The translations under genes were made by a program, and so were the position numbers. Shown in pieces: positions 20,323 through 28,016 of a stretch of DNA of 64,000 nucleotides (position 1 is its first letter; each line of letters opens with the position of its first letter). Source of the DNA: Kiloniella sp. EL199 (GTDB taxonomy: Bacteria; Pseudomonadota; Alphaproteobacteria; Kiloniellales; Kiloniellaceae); contig NZ_OMPU01000010.1 in NCBI RefSeq assembly GCF_900313065.1, forward strand, positions 124,001-188,000, in the 5' to 3' direction. Below the pieces are notes generated by a model, which searched no databases, was not told where the DNA came from, and saw nothing but the letters and a program-made list of their open reading frames with translations.

Positions 20323-20395
20323 TTTACAAAATAGTTGTAAAACATACCCCCATTTGACCTACGTCAAAGTCAGGTCCGCGCACCACTTCTATTAT
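20323..20395 (+). promoter_or_regulatory. FNR/FixK-type box at -41.5 of a predicted promoter
   Basis: TTTGAC-CTAC-GTCAAA (20353-20368) matches the CRP/FNR-superfamily pattern TTGAC/T-N4-A/GTCAA. Its centre is 20360.5. A -10-like TATTAT is at 20390-20395, giving a start near 20402 and hence a box at -41.5, the class II activator position. A second inverted repeat, TTTACAA-AATAG-TTGTAAA, lies upstream at 20323-20341. Oxygen or redox control of the next gene is the natural inference. Confidence 0.6.
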
Positions 20396-20429
20396 CGTAA
20401 CTGTAGATGGCAGTAATAAGGGAGTGGGA

Positions 20430-20669
20430 ATGTCACAGCACACACCGCATGAACTCGTAGAGGAATTTCCTGAGTTTAAGGACCGCATTCACACCAAGAA
20501 GCAGTCTGATGCACACTTTGCAAAACTTGCCGAGGATTATCACCGAATTAACAGGATAGTTCATCGGCATGAAAGTGAGGTTGAGACGTTAAGTGATGAT
20601 CACATTCATGAGATCAAAAAGGAACGTTTGGCGCTTAAAGATACGATCTACTCGTTATTAGCTGTTTAA
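20430..20669 (+). CDS. YdcH family protein (DUF465)
   Basis: A 79-residue, highly charged helical protein of the YdcH/DUF465 family. It shows the family pattern of an N-terminal ELVEEFPEFKDRIHTKK, a central HFAKLAEDYHRINRIVHR and a C-terminal LKKERLALKD-like IKKERLALKDTIYSLL. The function is unknown; the charged coiled-coil form suggests protein or nucleic-acid binding. The ATG at 20430 follows AAGGGAG by 5 nt, so it is preferred over the GTG at 20424. An FNR/FixK-type promoter precedes it and a strong terminator follows, so it is a single-gene unit likely responsive to low oxygen. Confidence 0.88.
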   Translation: MSQHTPHELVEEFPEFKDRIHTKKQSDAHFAKLAEDYHRINRIVHRHESEVETLSDDHIHEIKKERLALKDTIYSLLAV

Positions 20670-20700
20670 TTTACTTGTTAAATTCCCCAAGACAAACTTT

Positions 20701-20728
20701 GGCTGCCTGTTATAGGCAGCCTTTTTTT
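20701..20728 (+). terminator. Intrinsic terminator after the YdcH-like gene
   Basis: GGCTGCC (20701-20707) pairs with GGCAGCC (20715-20721) around a 7-nt loop, followed by seven T. It begins 31 nt after the stop codon. Confidence 0.92.
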
Positions 20729-20750
20729 ATGTGTTGGGAAGCCAAATTGC

Positions 20751-21422
20751 TCAAGGTTCAGACCATAGTCGTAACAGGTTGGCGTGGGACTTGGTCAGGA
20801 GATCAAATTCCCTGTTTTTTCCATCGCGTTCAAAAAGAGCGCGACGTGTGTTATCTATGTCATAGATAATTTCGCGGTGTTCCGCAGATCTGACCAGACT
20901 CTGTATCCAGCTGACAGCGACTTGTCTGACGCCTTGGGTAACAGGGGCAACTCTGTGCAATGTGGTAGAAGGATAAACAACTGCTGAACCTGCGGGCAGT
21001 TTGAACTTTTGCTCACCAACAGAACTATCCATGACCAGCTCTCCGCCTTCGTAACTTTCCGGATCATTCAGGAATACTGTAAAAGATACATCAGTTCGAA
21101 AACCTCTGTCTGAACCCATGATCGCGTCATCGACATGATTGCCGTACTCCATGCCGGGCTGGTAGCGGCTGAAAAGAAGAGGGCGCATTCGCCGCAGCAG
21201 AGTGGCGCGCGCGAAAATGCTGTTTCGTTGCAGTGCGTTTGTTAAAAGAGCTGTTGCCTGTTTTGCCGCTTTATCTTTGCTGGAAAGCTGTGTGTTGTTT
21301 TTAACAAGCTTTGCATGCCATCCCGCGGTTAGTTTTCCATCCTTGAATTGCCCCTGTTCAAGAAGTTCATTGATTCTGGCGAGGTTCGTTTGATCTAAAA
21401 CATCTGGTAGGATTATTAACAT
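20751..21422 (-). CDS. Fe(II)/2-oxoglutarate-dependent PKHD-type hydroxylase (PiuC/YbiX-like)
   Basis: A 223-residue 2OG-Fe(II) oxygenase. The iron facial triad is visible: HVD (His96, Asp98) and His156 in TTLHRVAP, with Arg166 positioned to bind 2-oxoglutarate. The order GGELVMDSSVG, LPAGSAVVYPSTTLHRV and RQVAVSWIQSLVRS is typical of the PiuC/YbiX family. That family is usually encoded near TonB siderophore receptors and is iron-repressed. No receptor is adjacent here, but an iron operon lies directly upstream on the same strand (211 bp gap), which fits a role in iron acquisition. The substrate is unknown. Confidence 0.9.
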   Translation of the reverse strand: MLIILPDVLDQTNLARINELLEQGQFKDGKLTAGWHAKLVKNNTQLSSKDKAAKQATALLTNALQRNSIFARATLLRRMRPLLFSRYQPGMEYGNHVDDAIMGSDRGFRTDVSFTVFLNDPESYEGGELVMDSSVGEQKFKLPAGSAVVYPSTTLHRVAPVTQGVRQVAVSWIQSLVRSAEHREIIYDIDNTRRALFERDGKNREFDLLTKSHANLLRLWSEP

Positions 21423-21632
21423 CTCTATCGTTCTTGCTGGAGAGAAGAGCAGGATGAGATGAAGAATACCATTATGGATGTTAAGGAGCGATAAGAATTA
21501 CTTGTAGCCGTTTAACTCAACTCTTGTTTTTCTTTGTTTTATCATTCATGCAGAAAGTTTTATGTTTCTCTCCTTGCGCCTTGAGTGAGAATTAAATTCA
21601 CAGCAACAGGCCAGTATTATTATTCTGATGGA

Positions 21633-22742
21633 TCAACTAACAGCACTAAGGTGATTATCCCAGGCAATTTCCGGGTTATGATAGATAGCTTTGTTATTTT
21701 GCCATAAATTTCCCTGTCCATCGGATATGGTAAAGCCTTTGCCATTCGGGGCAACACCCCCTGCATCCTGATGCGTTATGATTTTTACAAGTTCACGAGT
21801 ATCACTATTCCATATGGCTATTTTGTTGCCTTTGGGGGCGCTGGTCGCAACCAGACTGCCGTTTGCATTGGTGCTGACAGATCCAATGTATTGTTTCATA
21901 CCGAGATAGGTTTGTCCTTTAGATACAGGTTTGATTTCTTCGCCAATGCGATGAGTGGCAACAAGACTGATACTGTTGCTTGGGCCACCTTCGTATTGAC
22001 CGCCAATCCATATGTGGTCTTTTGCTGCACTCATGTGGCGCAAGGAGAGTTGAGTGTATTCAGAAGGTAATTTGCTTTGCGCTATAAGCTTTCCATCGCG
22101 CCGATCTACGTAGCTTATCTGTGGCTCCATAGAGGCCAGGTTCAATTTCTGTCTGGGATAATCCGGATGGGTAATAATACCGCCATTCGAAATGGCAATG
22201 GTAATACCGTCAGAAAGCAGGATCGCTTCGTGCGGGCCTATGCCAAAACTGTTATGCTGTCCGATACGCGCAAAGTCATTTTCTGTATCATATATGCCGA
22301 TAATACCACGTTCGTTCTCATAATCATTTTCTGTTGCATAGAGAATCTTTCCGTCGGGAGAAAAAAATCCATGCCCATAGAAATGATGATTAGCCGGGGG
22401 AGCAAAAGCCAGATGACGTTGATTGTTTACGAGATTGAGCACCAAGGCAAAACGCCCCGGACGACGGGCAAAGATCACAGCGAATTTTTTGTCGGGAGAG
22501 ATCGCTGTCGCATGGCCCCGGTCATCCAGCTGTTCTTGAAAAATTAATTCCCCCGAATGGTCGATAACAGCGGCGGCATAGTGACCATCAGACTGTCTGA
22601 GAGTGGAAACGTAAGCCGCTTGGGAAGGGCTTGTTTTTACCTGAGAAAAAGCCGGAGCAAAAGAGGCCAGAGGTAGTTGCCCAGTTGCGAGAACGCCGCT
22701 GGCGGCGAGGCGGTTTAAGAACTCTCTTCGGGATAAAGGCAT
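21633..22742 (-). CDS. DUF1513 protein with Tat signal, last gene of the imelysin operon
   Basis: A 369-residue periplasmic protein. A twin-arginine signal (LSRREFLNRLAASG, then a hydrophobic run ending near AFS) starts the protein. The rest looks like a beta-propeller-type repeat protein (HHFYGHGFFSPDGKILYATEND, IGPHEAILLSDG), as in DUF1513. It follows the second imelysin gene by 3 nt, the standard order in iron-linked imelysin operons. Its exact role is unknown; it is presumed to act with the imelysins and the di-haem protein in periplasmic iron handling. Confidence 0.85.
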   Translation of the reverse strand: MPLSRREFLNRLAASGVLATGQLPLASFAPAFSQVKTSPSQAAYVSTLRQSDGHYAAAVIDHSGELIFQEQLDDRGHATAISPDKKFAVIFARRPGRFALVLNLVNNQRHLAFAPPANHHFYGHGFFSPDGKILYATENDYENERGIIGIYDTENDFARIGQHNSFGIGPHEAILLSDGITIAISNGGIITHPDYPRQKLNLASMEPQISYVDRRDGKLIAQSKLPSEYTQLSLRHMSAAKDHIWIGGQYEGGPSNSISLVATHRIGEEIKPVSKGQTYLGMKQYIGSVSTNANGSLVATSAPKGNKIAIWNSDTRELVKIITHQDAGGVAPNGKGFTISDGQGNLWQNNKAIYHNPEIAWDNHLSAVS

Positions 22743-22745
22743 CCG

Positions 22746-23894
22746 TTAATCGCCATCCAAGGAATTAAAGCCAAGGCTTAGGCCAAGTTCTTGAGGGATG
22801 AGTTCTCCAACGATGTATTGTGCACCTTGCAGAGGGATAAGTGTAAAGGTCAGGAGATCGTGGGCTTCTTTTTGTTTTACCTGTTTCTCCCAAGGTGTGT
22901 TTTCTTTTTCCAGTTTTGCCAAGAATTTACCCGTCTGTTTCAATTCGAAGGTAAGTGATTTTGTATAGCGAGGGGTAAGTTTACCAAGACCGCCAATGGT
23001 GAAGAGAGTCTCAACAGCTTTGAGGTTGTTTTGGTACGCATGGAGCGTCAAATTGGATCGCCAAAAGGGCGCGCGCTTTGGTTTTGACTTTTCCGGATTG
23101 TCTCTGATTGTATTTTGAATCTTGAGATCCCGCGTACTCTGTATCATTTCACTACTGATACGGAGCAAATCCTGCATGACTTCTGCATCGGATCGGTAAA
23201 TCGGGTTTGTCGTATTTGTATTGAGCATTAGCGTGGCGTAACCCGATGGTGATGTCCAGTCGTTTACAATTGTTTTTGCTGTTGCTCCGATTGCCTGGGC
23301 AACAGTCGCACCATACATGCACCGATAAGATTTGGAGTCAGAGGTTGAGAGTGCCTCTGAGTTTCTCCCAAAAAGAATATATTCAAGTGCCAAAAGCCCC
23401 TGAACCGCGACGCTTTTCTTTTGCAATGTTTTTATCGTGAGTGCGGTTTGTTCCTCGGTATCGATGAGCTTCCGGACCTGTCGCAAGCCAATTGATTTTC
23501 TATCCGGCCAAAAGAACAGCTTTTCTTGTCGATGATCTTTAATTGATGGACCAATACGGTACATCTCAACACGCGACCAGGCAGAAACAAGAGAGCGAAA
23601 CTCCTCTCGGGCGCGACTCAAATTGCTTTCGTTTGGTGATAAACATAGTTTCTCTATGTCGTTCCCTTGCTGAGCAGCAATCTCGGACAGATTCTCATAG
23701 CCGGGCAGGATGGTATTTTCTATAACCTGCTTGATAATTGGCTTATAAGACGTTTCTTTCGATTGCCCCCATGCGTTCGCTGAGATTCCTGTAATTGCGA
23801 TCCCGGTGATTATACCGCCGGTAAGCATGCCACAAATAGCATCTGCCAAACGACGCCCTAGCATTGCTGGGGATTTTTTGGGAGTGTCGATCAT
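22746..23894 (-). CDS. Imelysin family protein (second copy, motif-degenerate)
   Basis: About 382 residues. After an N-terminal cytoplasmic/hydrophobic segment (GRRLADAICGMLTGGIITG, likely a signal or anchor), it shows imelysin features: NTILPGYENL, then VSAWSRVEMYRIGP. The metal-site motif position reads GLLALE rather than GxHxxE, as in the second imelysin of such operons. I place the start at the ATG at 23894, two nt after the di-haem stop, because the longer open frame upstream lies entirely inside that gene. Imelysins are peptidase-fold relatives now linked to periplasmic iron uptake; no protease activity should be assumed. Confidence 0.85.
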   Translation of the reverse strand: MIDTPKKSPAMLGRRLADAICGMLTGGIITGIAITGISANAWGQSKETSYKPIIKQVIENTILPGYENLSEIAAQQGNDIEKLCLSPNESNLSRAREEFRSLVSAWSRVEMYRIGPSIKDHRQEKLFFWPDRKSIGLRQVRKLIDTEEQTALTIKTLQKKSVAVQGLLALEYILFGRNSEALSTSDSKSYRCMYGATVAQAIGATAKTIVNDWTSPSGYATLMLNTNTTNPIYRSDAEVMQDLLRISSEMIQSTRDLKIQNTIRDNPEKSKPKRAPFWRSNLTLHAYQNNLKAVETLFTIGGLGKLTPRYTKSLTFELKQTGKFLAKLEKENTPWEKQVKQKEAHDLLTFTLIPLQGAQYIVGELIPQELGLSLGFNSLDGD

Positions 23895-23896
23895 TA

Positions 23897-25426
23897 TTAA
23901 AGAGATTCCAGAAAGGTGATCAGGGATTTCCGTTCTTCGGGTGACATGATGACAACTTTGTTCCGTGCTGCTTGTGCTTCGCCGCCGTGCCAGATAATTG
24001 CTTCTAACAGATTTCGTGCCCGTCCATCGTGAAGAAAATAGGTGTGGCCGTTCACTTTTTCTGTTAGCCCGATCCCCCATAGAGGTGGCGTTCGCCATTC
24101 ATTTCCTGTGGCATTGCCAACTGGACGATTGTCGGACAAGCCTTCACCCATGTCATGGAGAAGAAGATCGCTGTATGGCCAGATAAGCTGGAAAGCCAGT
24201 TCTTTTTGATCGGCATCTCTGCGGGTGACAAATTTGGGTTGGTGACAGGATACACAGCCGCTTTTGTAAAAGAGTTCCTTGCCTTTTAGAACTTCCGGAT
24301 CACTGACATTGCGTCGTGCGGGTACTGCGAGATTTTTGGAATAAAAAACAACTAAATCCAGTACTTTTTGTGGTGCTTCGCCATTGCCAAGATTTTTCTG
24401 TGATCCATGAGGTTGGGAAAGACATTTGGGTTGGTTGGAAGTGCAGTCCCCCCAGTGTGCCGGGATGTCCGGGGTTGATAACCCTATGTCCCCTGCAAAG
24501 GCGTTTGCTGATTGTGTGTGGACAGTTCTATTGGAGGCTTTCCAGCCAAAACGACCTATTTCTTTTCGCCCTGTCTCTGGGTTTAAAATCAAGCTGGCCT
24601 TGCCAGAGATACCATTATTGTCCTTATCCTCTGGATCAACCAGAGCCAAAAGGTCCTGCTCATGAATTGCTTCCAAAAGACCCAAGCCGATCATTGGCGG
24701 TGCAACACGTGGCGAAAGCATGACATCGGGATCCATTTCGCCATAGGCAAGTTCGTCAACGCTATAGCTTGGTTTGCGTAAGGATACGCTTTCGCCGCCG
24801 TTTAAGAGTATAACTTCTTCTTCATAGGAAATTCGCATTTTCCCTTCGGCTGGCAGGCCTGTCACGGCTTGGTCTTGCAATTGACCACCATAGGTTGGCT
24901 CTACGATGCGAAGCTGTTCGCCACTGCGAAGGGCTTTCTTTTCTGCTTCGGTTCTTGCGGGAACCGACAGGCGCAAGAACATTGATGTAGCCAGATCATC
25001 ATTGCTTTCTGGTGGATGTCCACGACCATCCTGCAAATGACATCGTTGACAGGACCTGGCGTTGAAAAGAGGACCTAATCCATCTGATGCTTTGGTGGAT
25101 GAAGGTGAAGAAACCCAGATTTTTTTAAAGAGACTATTTCCAAGTTTGAAATCGCGCTCTCCCTCAAATGATAAATTGGCCGAGGAATGAGAGAAGGATT
25201 TTGACGATACTGTTTTTTTTGATGTCGGGGCCCCGGCAGATTTTTTTTCGTATGCTTCTGCTTTGGAAAAATCACTTGTGGGTTTTGTAATGGCTTGTAC
25301 TCGCTCCAGATCCTTTTGATTTAGATCGTCGCGTTGAAGAGAAGTGGCATTAACGTTTGAAACTAACCCTATTCCAATAAGCAAGGCGTAAAAGAAGGGC
25401 AGGTGTTTTCCTGATGACGTTGGCAT
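23897..25426 (-). CDS. Di-haem oxidoreductase family protein (DUF1111)
   Basis: A 509-residue periplasmic c-type cytochrome. A signal peptide (FFYALLIGIGLVSNVNA) is followed by two covalent haem sites, CQRCH (about residues 126-130) and CVSCH (about residue 390). The DUF1111 pattern includes EPTYGGQLQDQAVTG, RFGWKASNRTV and YFLHDGRARNLLEAI. In imelysin operons this protein is thought to handle electrons or ferrous/ferric conversion; that is family-level inference. The ATG at 25426 gives a normal signal peptide; the TTG at 25444 would add six residues. It lies between two imelysin genes, with a long palindrome upstream. Confidence 0.9.
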   Translation of the reverse strand: MPTSSGKHLPFFYALLIGIGLVSNVNATSLQRDDLNQKDLERVQAITKPTSDFSKAEAYEKKSAGAPTSKKTVSSKSFSHSSANLSFEGERDFKLGNSLFKKIWVSSPSSTKASDGLGPLFNARSCQRCHLQDGRGHPPESNDDLATSMFLRLSVPARTEAEKKALRSGEQLRIVEPTYGGQLQDQAVTGLPAEGKMRISYEEEVILLNGGESVSLRKPSYSVDELAYGEMDPDVMLSPRVAPPMIGLGLLEAIHEQDLLALVDPEDKDNNGISGKASLILNPETGRKEIGRFGWKASNRTVHTQSANAFAGDIGLSTPDIPAHWGDCTSNQPKCLSQPHGSQKNLGNGEAPQKVLDLVVFYSKNLAVPARRNVSDPEVLKGKELFYKSGCVSCHQPKFVTRRDADQKELAFQLIWPYSDLLLHDMGEGLSDNRPVGNATGNEWRTPPLWGIGLTEKVNGHTYFLHDGRARNLLEAIIWHGGEAQAARNKVVIMSPEERKSLITFLESL

Positions 25427-25462
25427 TTTATTATTATTTATCAAAATTCTGAGAATGTGAAA

Positions 25463-25490
25463 TGGGCAGCTCTGAATTCAGAGCTGCCCA
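25463..25490. other. 28-bp perfect palindrome inside the imelysin operon
   Basis: The arms TGGGCAGCTCTGAA and TTCAGAGCTGCCCA are perfectly complementary with no spacer. It lies 81 nt after the first imelysin stop and 37 nt before the di-haem ATG on the minus strand. No T-run follows, so a 3'-end stabiliser or partial terminator that favours the first gene is more likely than a full terminator. Confidence 0.6.
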
Positions 25491-25570
25491 CAAACTAACA
25501 TAACCGTAGATTCTGAATAGATAGACACGAAGTCGCAGTGCCTCTGTTGCCTATCATTCATACTCAGATC

Positions 25571-26863
25571 TTAGTTAAAAACCGCATCTGGATTATCCAG
25601 GCTATCAGAACCTTCAACTTCGATGGCTGAAAGACCAAGAGCAACAACAGCACGTTCGATTGAGCGAGTCTGGTTGATCAGACCGTCGATTGCTTTTTGA
25701 ACAACAGCATTGCCGACAACATTGCCTTCACCAATCATCTGGTCATAGGCTTCGATGCTTTCAGCACGTGCTTTCATCACAGCCATAGATGTTACAGTCG
25801 CATCCAGTTTTGCAGTCAATTCACTATCAACTGTTGCATCTTTTGCTTTGACAAGGTCAGAAATGGATGGGCCGCTCACAACAGAGCCGTCTAGACGACG
25901 GTAGTGGCCAGTGTACACATTGCGAATACCGATTTGGTCAAAGTAGTGAGAGTTATGTGTGTTGTCAGAGAAGCAGTCATGCTCTTCCTCTGGATCATTC
26001 AGCAAAAGACCCAGTTTCATACGCTCACCCGCAAGCTCGCCGTATGAAAGGGAGCCCATACCTGTCAGGATTGTTGTCAGGCCAGCAGAGGTATCTTGTA
26101 GAAGGTTGGCTCTTGCTTCACCTTTTTCACCCCAGTTTGCTTTCATTTCTTCCAGATCAGCAATCAGAAGTGTTGAAGCAGACTTTAGGTATTGGGCACG
26201 ACGATCACAGTTACCGCCTGTACAATTCTTAACGTCAAAGTCAGTGGCTGGACGATTGCCCGCACCTGCGCCATTGCCGTTCAGATCTTGTCCCCAAAGA
26301 AGGAATTCAATCGCGTGATAACCTGTTGCGACGTTTGATTCGACTTCTTCTGCTTCGTGCAGTGTTTCAGAAATCAGTGTTGGTGTAATTGTAGAGGCAT
26401 CAACACTTTTACCATTAACGGATAGTTTCGTGTTTGCTACCACGTTTACAGTGTAGAGTGCGTTTTCATCTGATTCATCGCCATAAGAAGTATCGACATA
26501 ATCGATGAGGCCTTCATCCAAAGGCCAGGCGTTAACACGGCCTTCCCAGTCATCAACGATGGCGTTACCAAAACGATAAACTTCAGTCTGTTGATAAGGA
26601 GCACGCGCGGAAACCCATGCCGCACGGGCAGCATTCAGTGATGCCGACGTTGGAGAGGCAATGAGCTTATCAATTGCACTGTCCAAGGCTTTTGCTGATG
26701 TCAGAGAATCTTCAAAGCCTGCATGGGCAATGTTTGCGTAGTTGTCCAAGACGCCTTTAGCGTCAACAGTGTCTGCGAATGCAGTACCTGCACCGAGAAC
26801 GGTAAGAACGGTGACAGCGCTTGCTACATGGGTAGCTTTTTTGAGAGCGTGACTCATTTTCAT
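25571..26863 (-). CDS. Imelysin family protein (IrpA-like, first copy)
   Basis: A 430-residue secreted imelysin. The signal peptide covers about residues 1-31 (ASAVTVLTVLGAGTAFA). The conserved metal-site motif GYHAIE (GxHxxE) is followed by FLLWGQD, and the family segments APYQQTEVYRFG, DCFSDNTHNSHYFD and GIRNVYTGHYRR are present, as in cyanobacterial IrpA. It is the first gene of an operon with a di-haem protein, a second imelysin and DUF1513. Fur-like sequences sit upstream. A likely role in periplasmic iron uptake is inferred from the family and operon. ATG codons at 26863 and 26857 are both possible; the second has better GGA spacing. Confidence 0.92.
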   Translation of the reverse strand: MKMSHALKKATHVASAVTVLTVLGAGTAFADTVDAKGVLDNYANIAHAGFEDSLTSAKALDSAIDKLIASPTSASLNAARAAWVSARAPYQQTEVYRFGNAIVDDWEGRVNAWPLDEGLIDYVDTSYGDESDENALYTVNVVANTKLSVNGKSVDASTITPTLISETLHEAEEVESNVATGYHAIEFLLWGQDLNGNGAGAGNRPATDFDVKNCTGGNCDRRAQYLKSASTLLIADLEEMKANWGEKGEARANLLQDTSAGLTTILTGMGSLSYGELAGERMKLGLLLNDPEEEHDCFSDNTHNSHYFDQIGIRNVYTGHYRRLDGSVVSGPSISDLVKAKDATVDSELTAKLDATVTSMAVMKARAESIEAYDQMIGEGNVVGNAVVQKAIDGLINQTRSIERAVVALGLSAIEVEGSDSLDNPDAVFN

Positions 26864-27130
26864 TCCAGTTTAACTTTGCCAATTTGTTTTGGCTATTTCG
26901 GTCTTTAATAGCCGGGCGATATAATCTGTTGCTTCTGAAGAAAACAAAAGCAGATGAGTATTATTCGCAACAATTAACACGTTTGAGAATGAGTTGCAAT
27001 TTCGTAATTATTATTTTTCGTAAAAAATACTGTACTGAAAAAGTCGGATTATTGAGGCAAATACTTGATGATTAAAGAGTTCTACTGAAAGAAGTTGTGA
27101 GAAATTTAATTAAACAATTTGATTTAGACA
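26864..27130 (-). promoter_or_regulatory. Imelysin promoter region with two Fur-like sequences
   Basis: In this AT-rich gap, TTGAGAATGAGTTGCAAT (26983-27000) and GATGAGTATTATTCGCAAC (26953-26971) resemble Fur boxes of the GAGAATNATTTGCA type. They lie about 90-140 bp upstream of the imelysin start. No clear -35/-10 pair was identified. Iron repression of the operon is inferred from these and from gene content. Confidence 0.45.
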
Positions 27131-27161
27131 CAAAAAAGCCAGCTGTATGAAACAGCTGGCT
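27131..27161 (-). terminator. Intrinsic terminator of bfr
   Basis: AGCCAGCTGT (27137-27146) pairs perfectly with ACAGCTGGCT (27152-27161). On the minus strand it is followed by TTTTTTG. It starts 66 nt after the bfr stop. Confidence 0.88.
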
Positions 27162-27227
27162 ATAATCAAAACTGATCAACCTGTTACAGGACAGGTTTGC
27201 TTGGTGAGTCTTGAGGCGTAAGGGGAT

Positions 27228-27707
27228 TTAGTCGCCTTCAACTTTGCTCTGAGATTGAATATAATTCTGGATACCAATACGTTTGATCAATTCAAACTGT
27301 GATTCCAGGTGGTCCACGTGCTCTTCTTCATCGACAAGAATTTCGCGAAGGAGTTCGCGGCTGCCGTAGTCTTGCACAGACTCACAATAGGCGATGCCTT
27401 CTTTGTAAACTTCAACAGCTTCAAGTTCCCCGGCGAGGTCGCATTTCAAAACTTCTTCAACATCTTCGCCGATTTTCAGCTTGTTAAGATTTTGAAGGTT
27501 CGGGAAGCCATCAAGAAGCAAAATGCGATCCATAAGCTTGTCAGCATGATGCATTTCTTCGATGGATTCTTTGTATTCGTGCTTGGCAAGACCCTCAACG
27601 CCCCAATCCTGAAGAAGCTTGTAATGCAAGTAATACTGGTTAATTGCGGTTAATTCATGTGTTAGAGCTGTGTTCAGGTGCTCAATAACTTTTTTGTCGC
27701 CTTTCAT
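27228..27707 (-). CDS. bfr: Bacterioferritin
   Basis: A 159-residue haem-containing ferritin, the normal length, which forms a 24-mer that oxidises and stores iron. All ferroxidase ligands are present at standard numbering: Glu18, Glu51, His54, Glu94, Glu127 and His130. The axial haem ligand Met52 is also present (IEEMHHADKL). GAGGA is 5 nt upstream of the ATG at 27707. It has its own terminator and lies upstream of the imelysin operon on the same strand, with Irr- and Fur-like sequences in its promoter region. It completes an iron uptake/storage neighbourhood. Confidence 0.97.
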   Translation of the reverse strand: MKGDKKVIEHLNTALTHELTAINQYYLHYKLLQDWGVEGLAKHEYKESIEEMHHADKLMDRILLLDGFPNLQNLNKLKIGEDVEEVLKCDLAGELEAVEVYKEGIAYCESVQDYGSRELLREILVDEEEHVDHLESQFELIKRIGIQNYIQSQSKVEGD

Positions 27708-28016
27708 AGTGTCCTCGCTTTGAATTTGTTCTTATCTAAAATTTATTATCTTACTACGGCTTGTGTACTAGTTTAGAATCTTTCCAATAATGTAAATTGT
27801 TTGGAGAAATTTTCAAGTATTTTATGAGAAAACATATTTGTTGATAATGATTATTAATAACTGTGTTTGTGGCTCTCGAAGAGACAAAGTATAAGTTTGA
27901 AGATTATTAGTAATTGTGAATATTTGGTAGTATTTTGACTGTTATTTTGAGTGATCAAATTTCTGTTATTTAGCGAAATGAATTACAGTCTAATTTTTTA
28001 TATTTTTGTTTTTGTT
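27708..28016 (-). promoter_or_regulatory. bfr upstream region with Irr-box-like and Fur-box-like sequences
   Basis: This AT-rich gap contains TTTAGAA-TCT-TTCCAAT (27772-27788). It matches the rhizobial Irr/ICE consensus TTTAGAA-N3-TTCTAAA at 12 of 14 arm positions. GATAATGATTATTAATAAC (27843-27861) matches the classical 19-bp Fur consensus at 15 positions by my count. Both lie upstream of bfr (65 and 136 bp from the ATG). Nothing else is seen in the stretch. Confidence 0.5.

Noticed and set aside
23895-24098. N-terminal extension of the second imelysin into the di-haem gene
   Set aside because: The extension is an off-frame reading of the di-haem C-terminus; the ATG at 23894 gives normal operon spacing.
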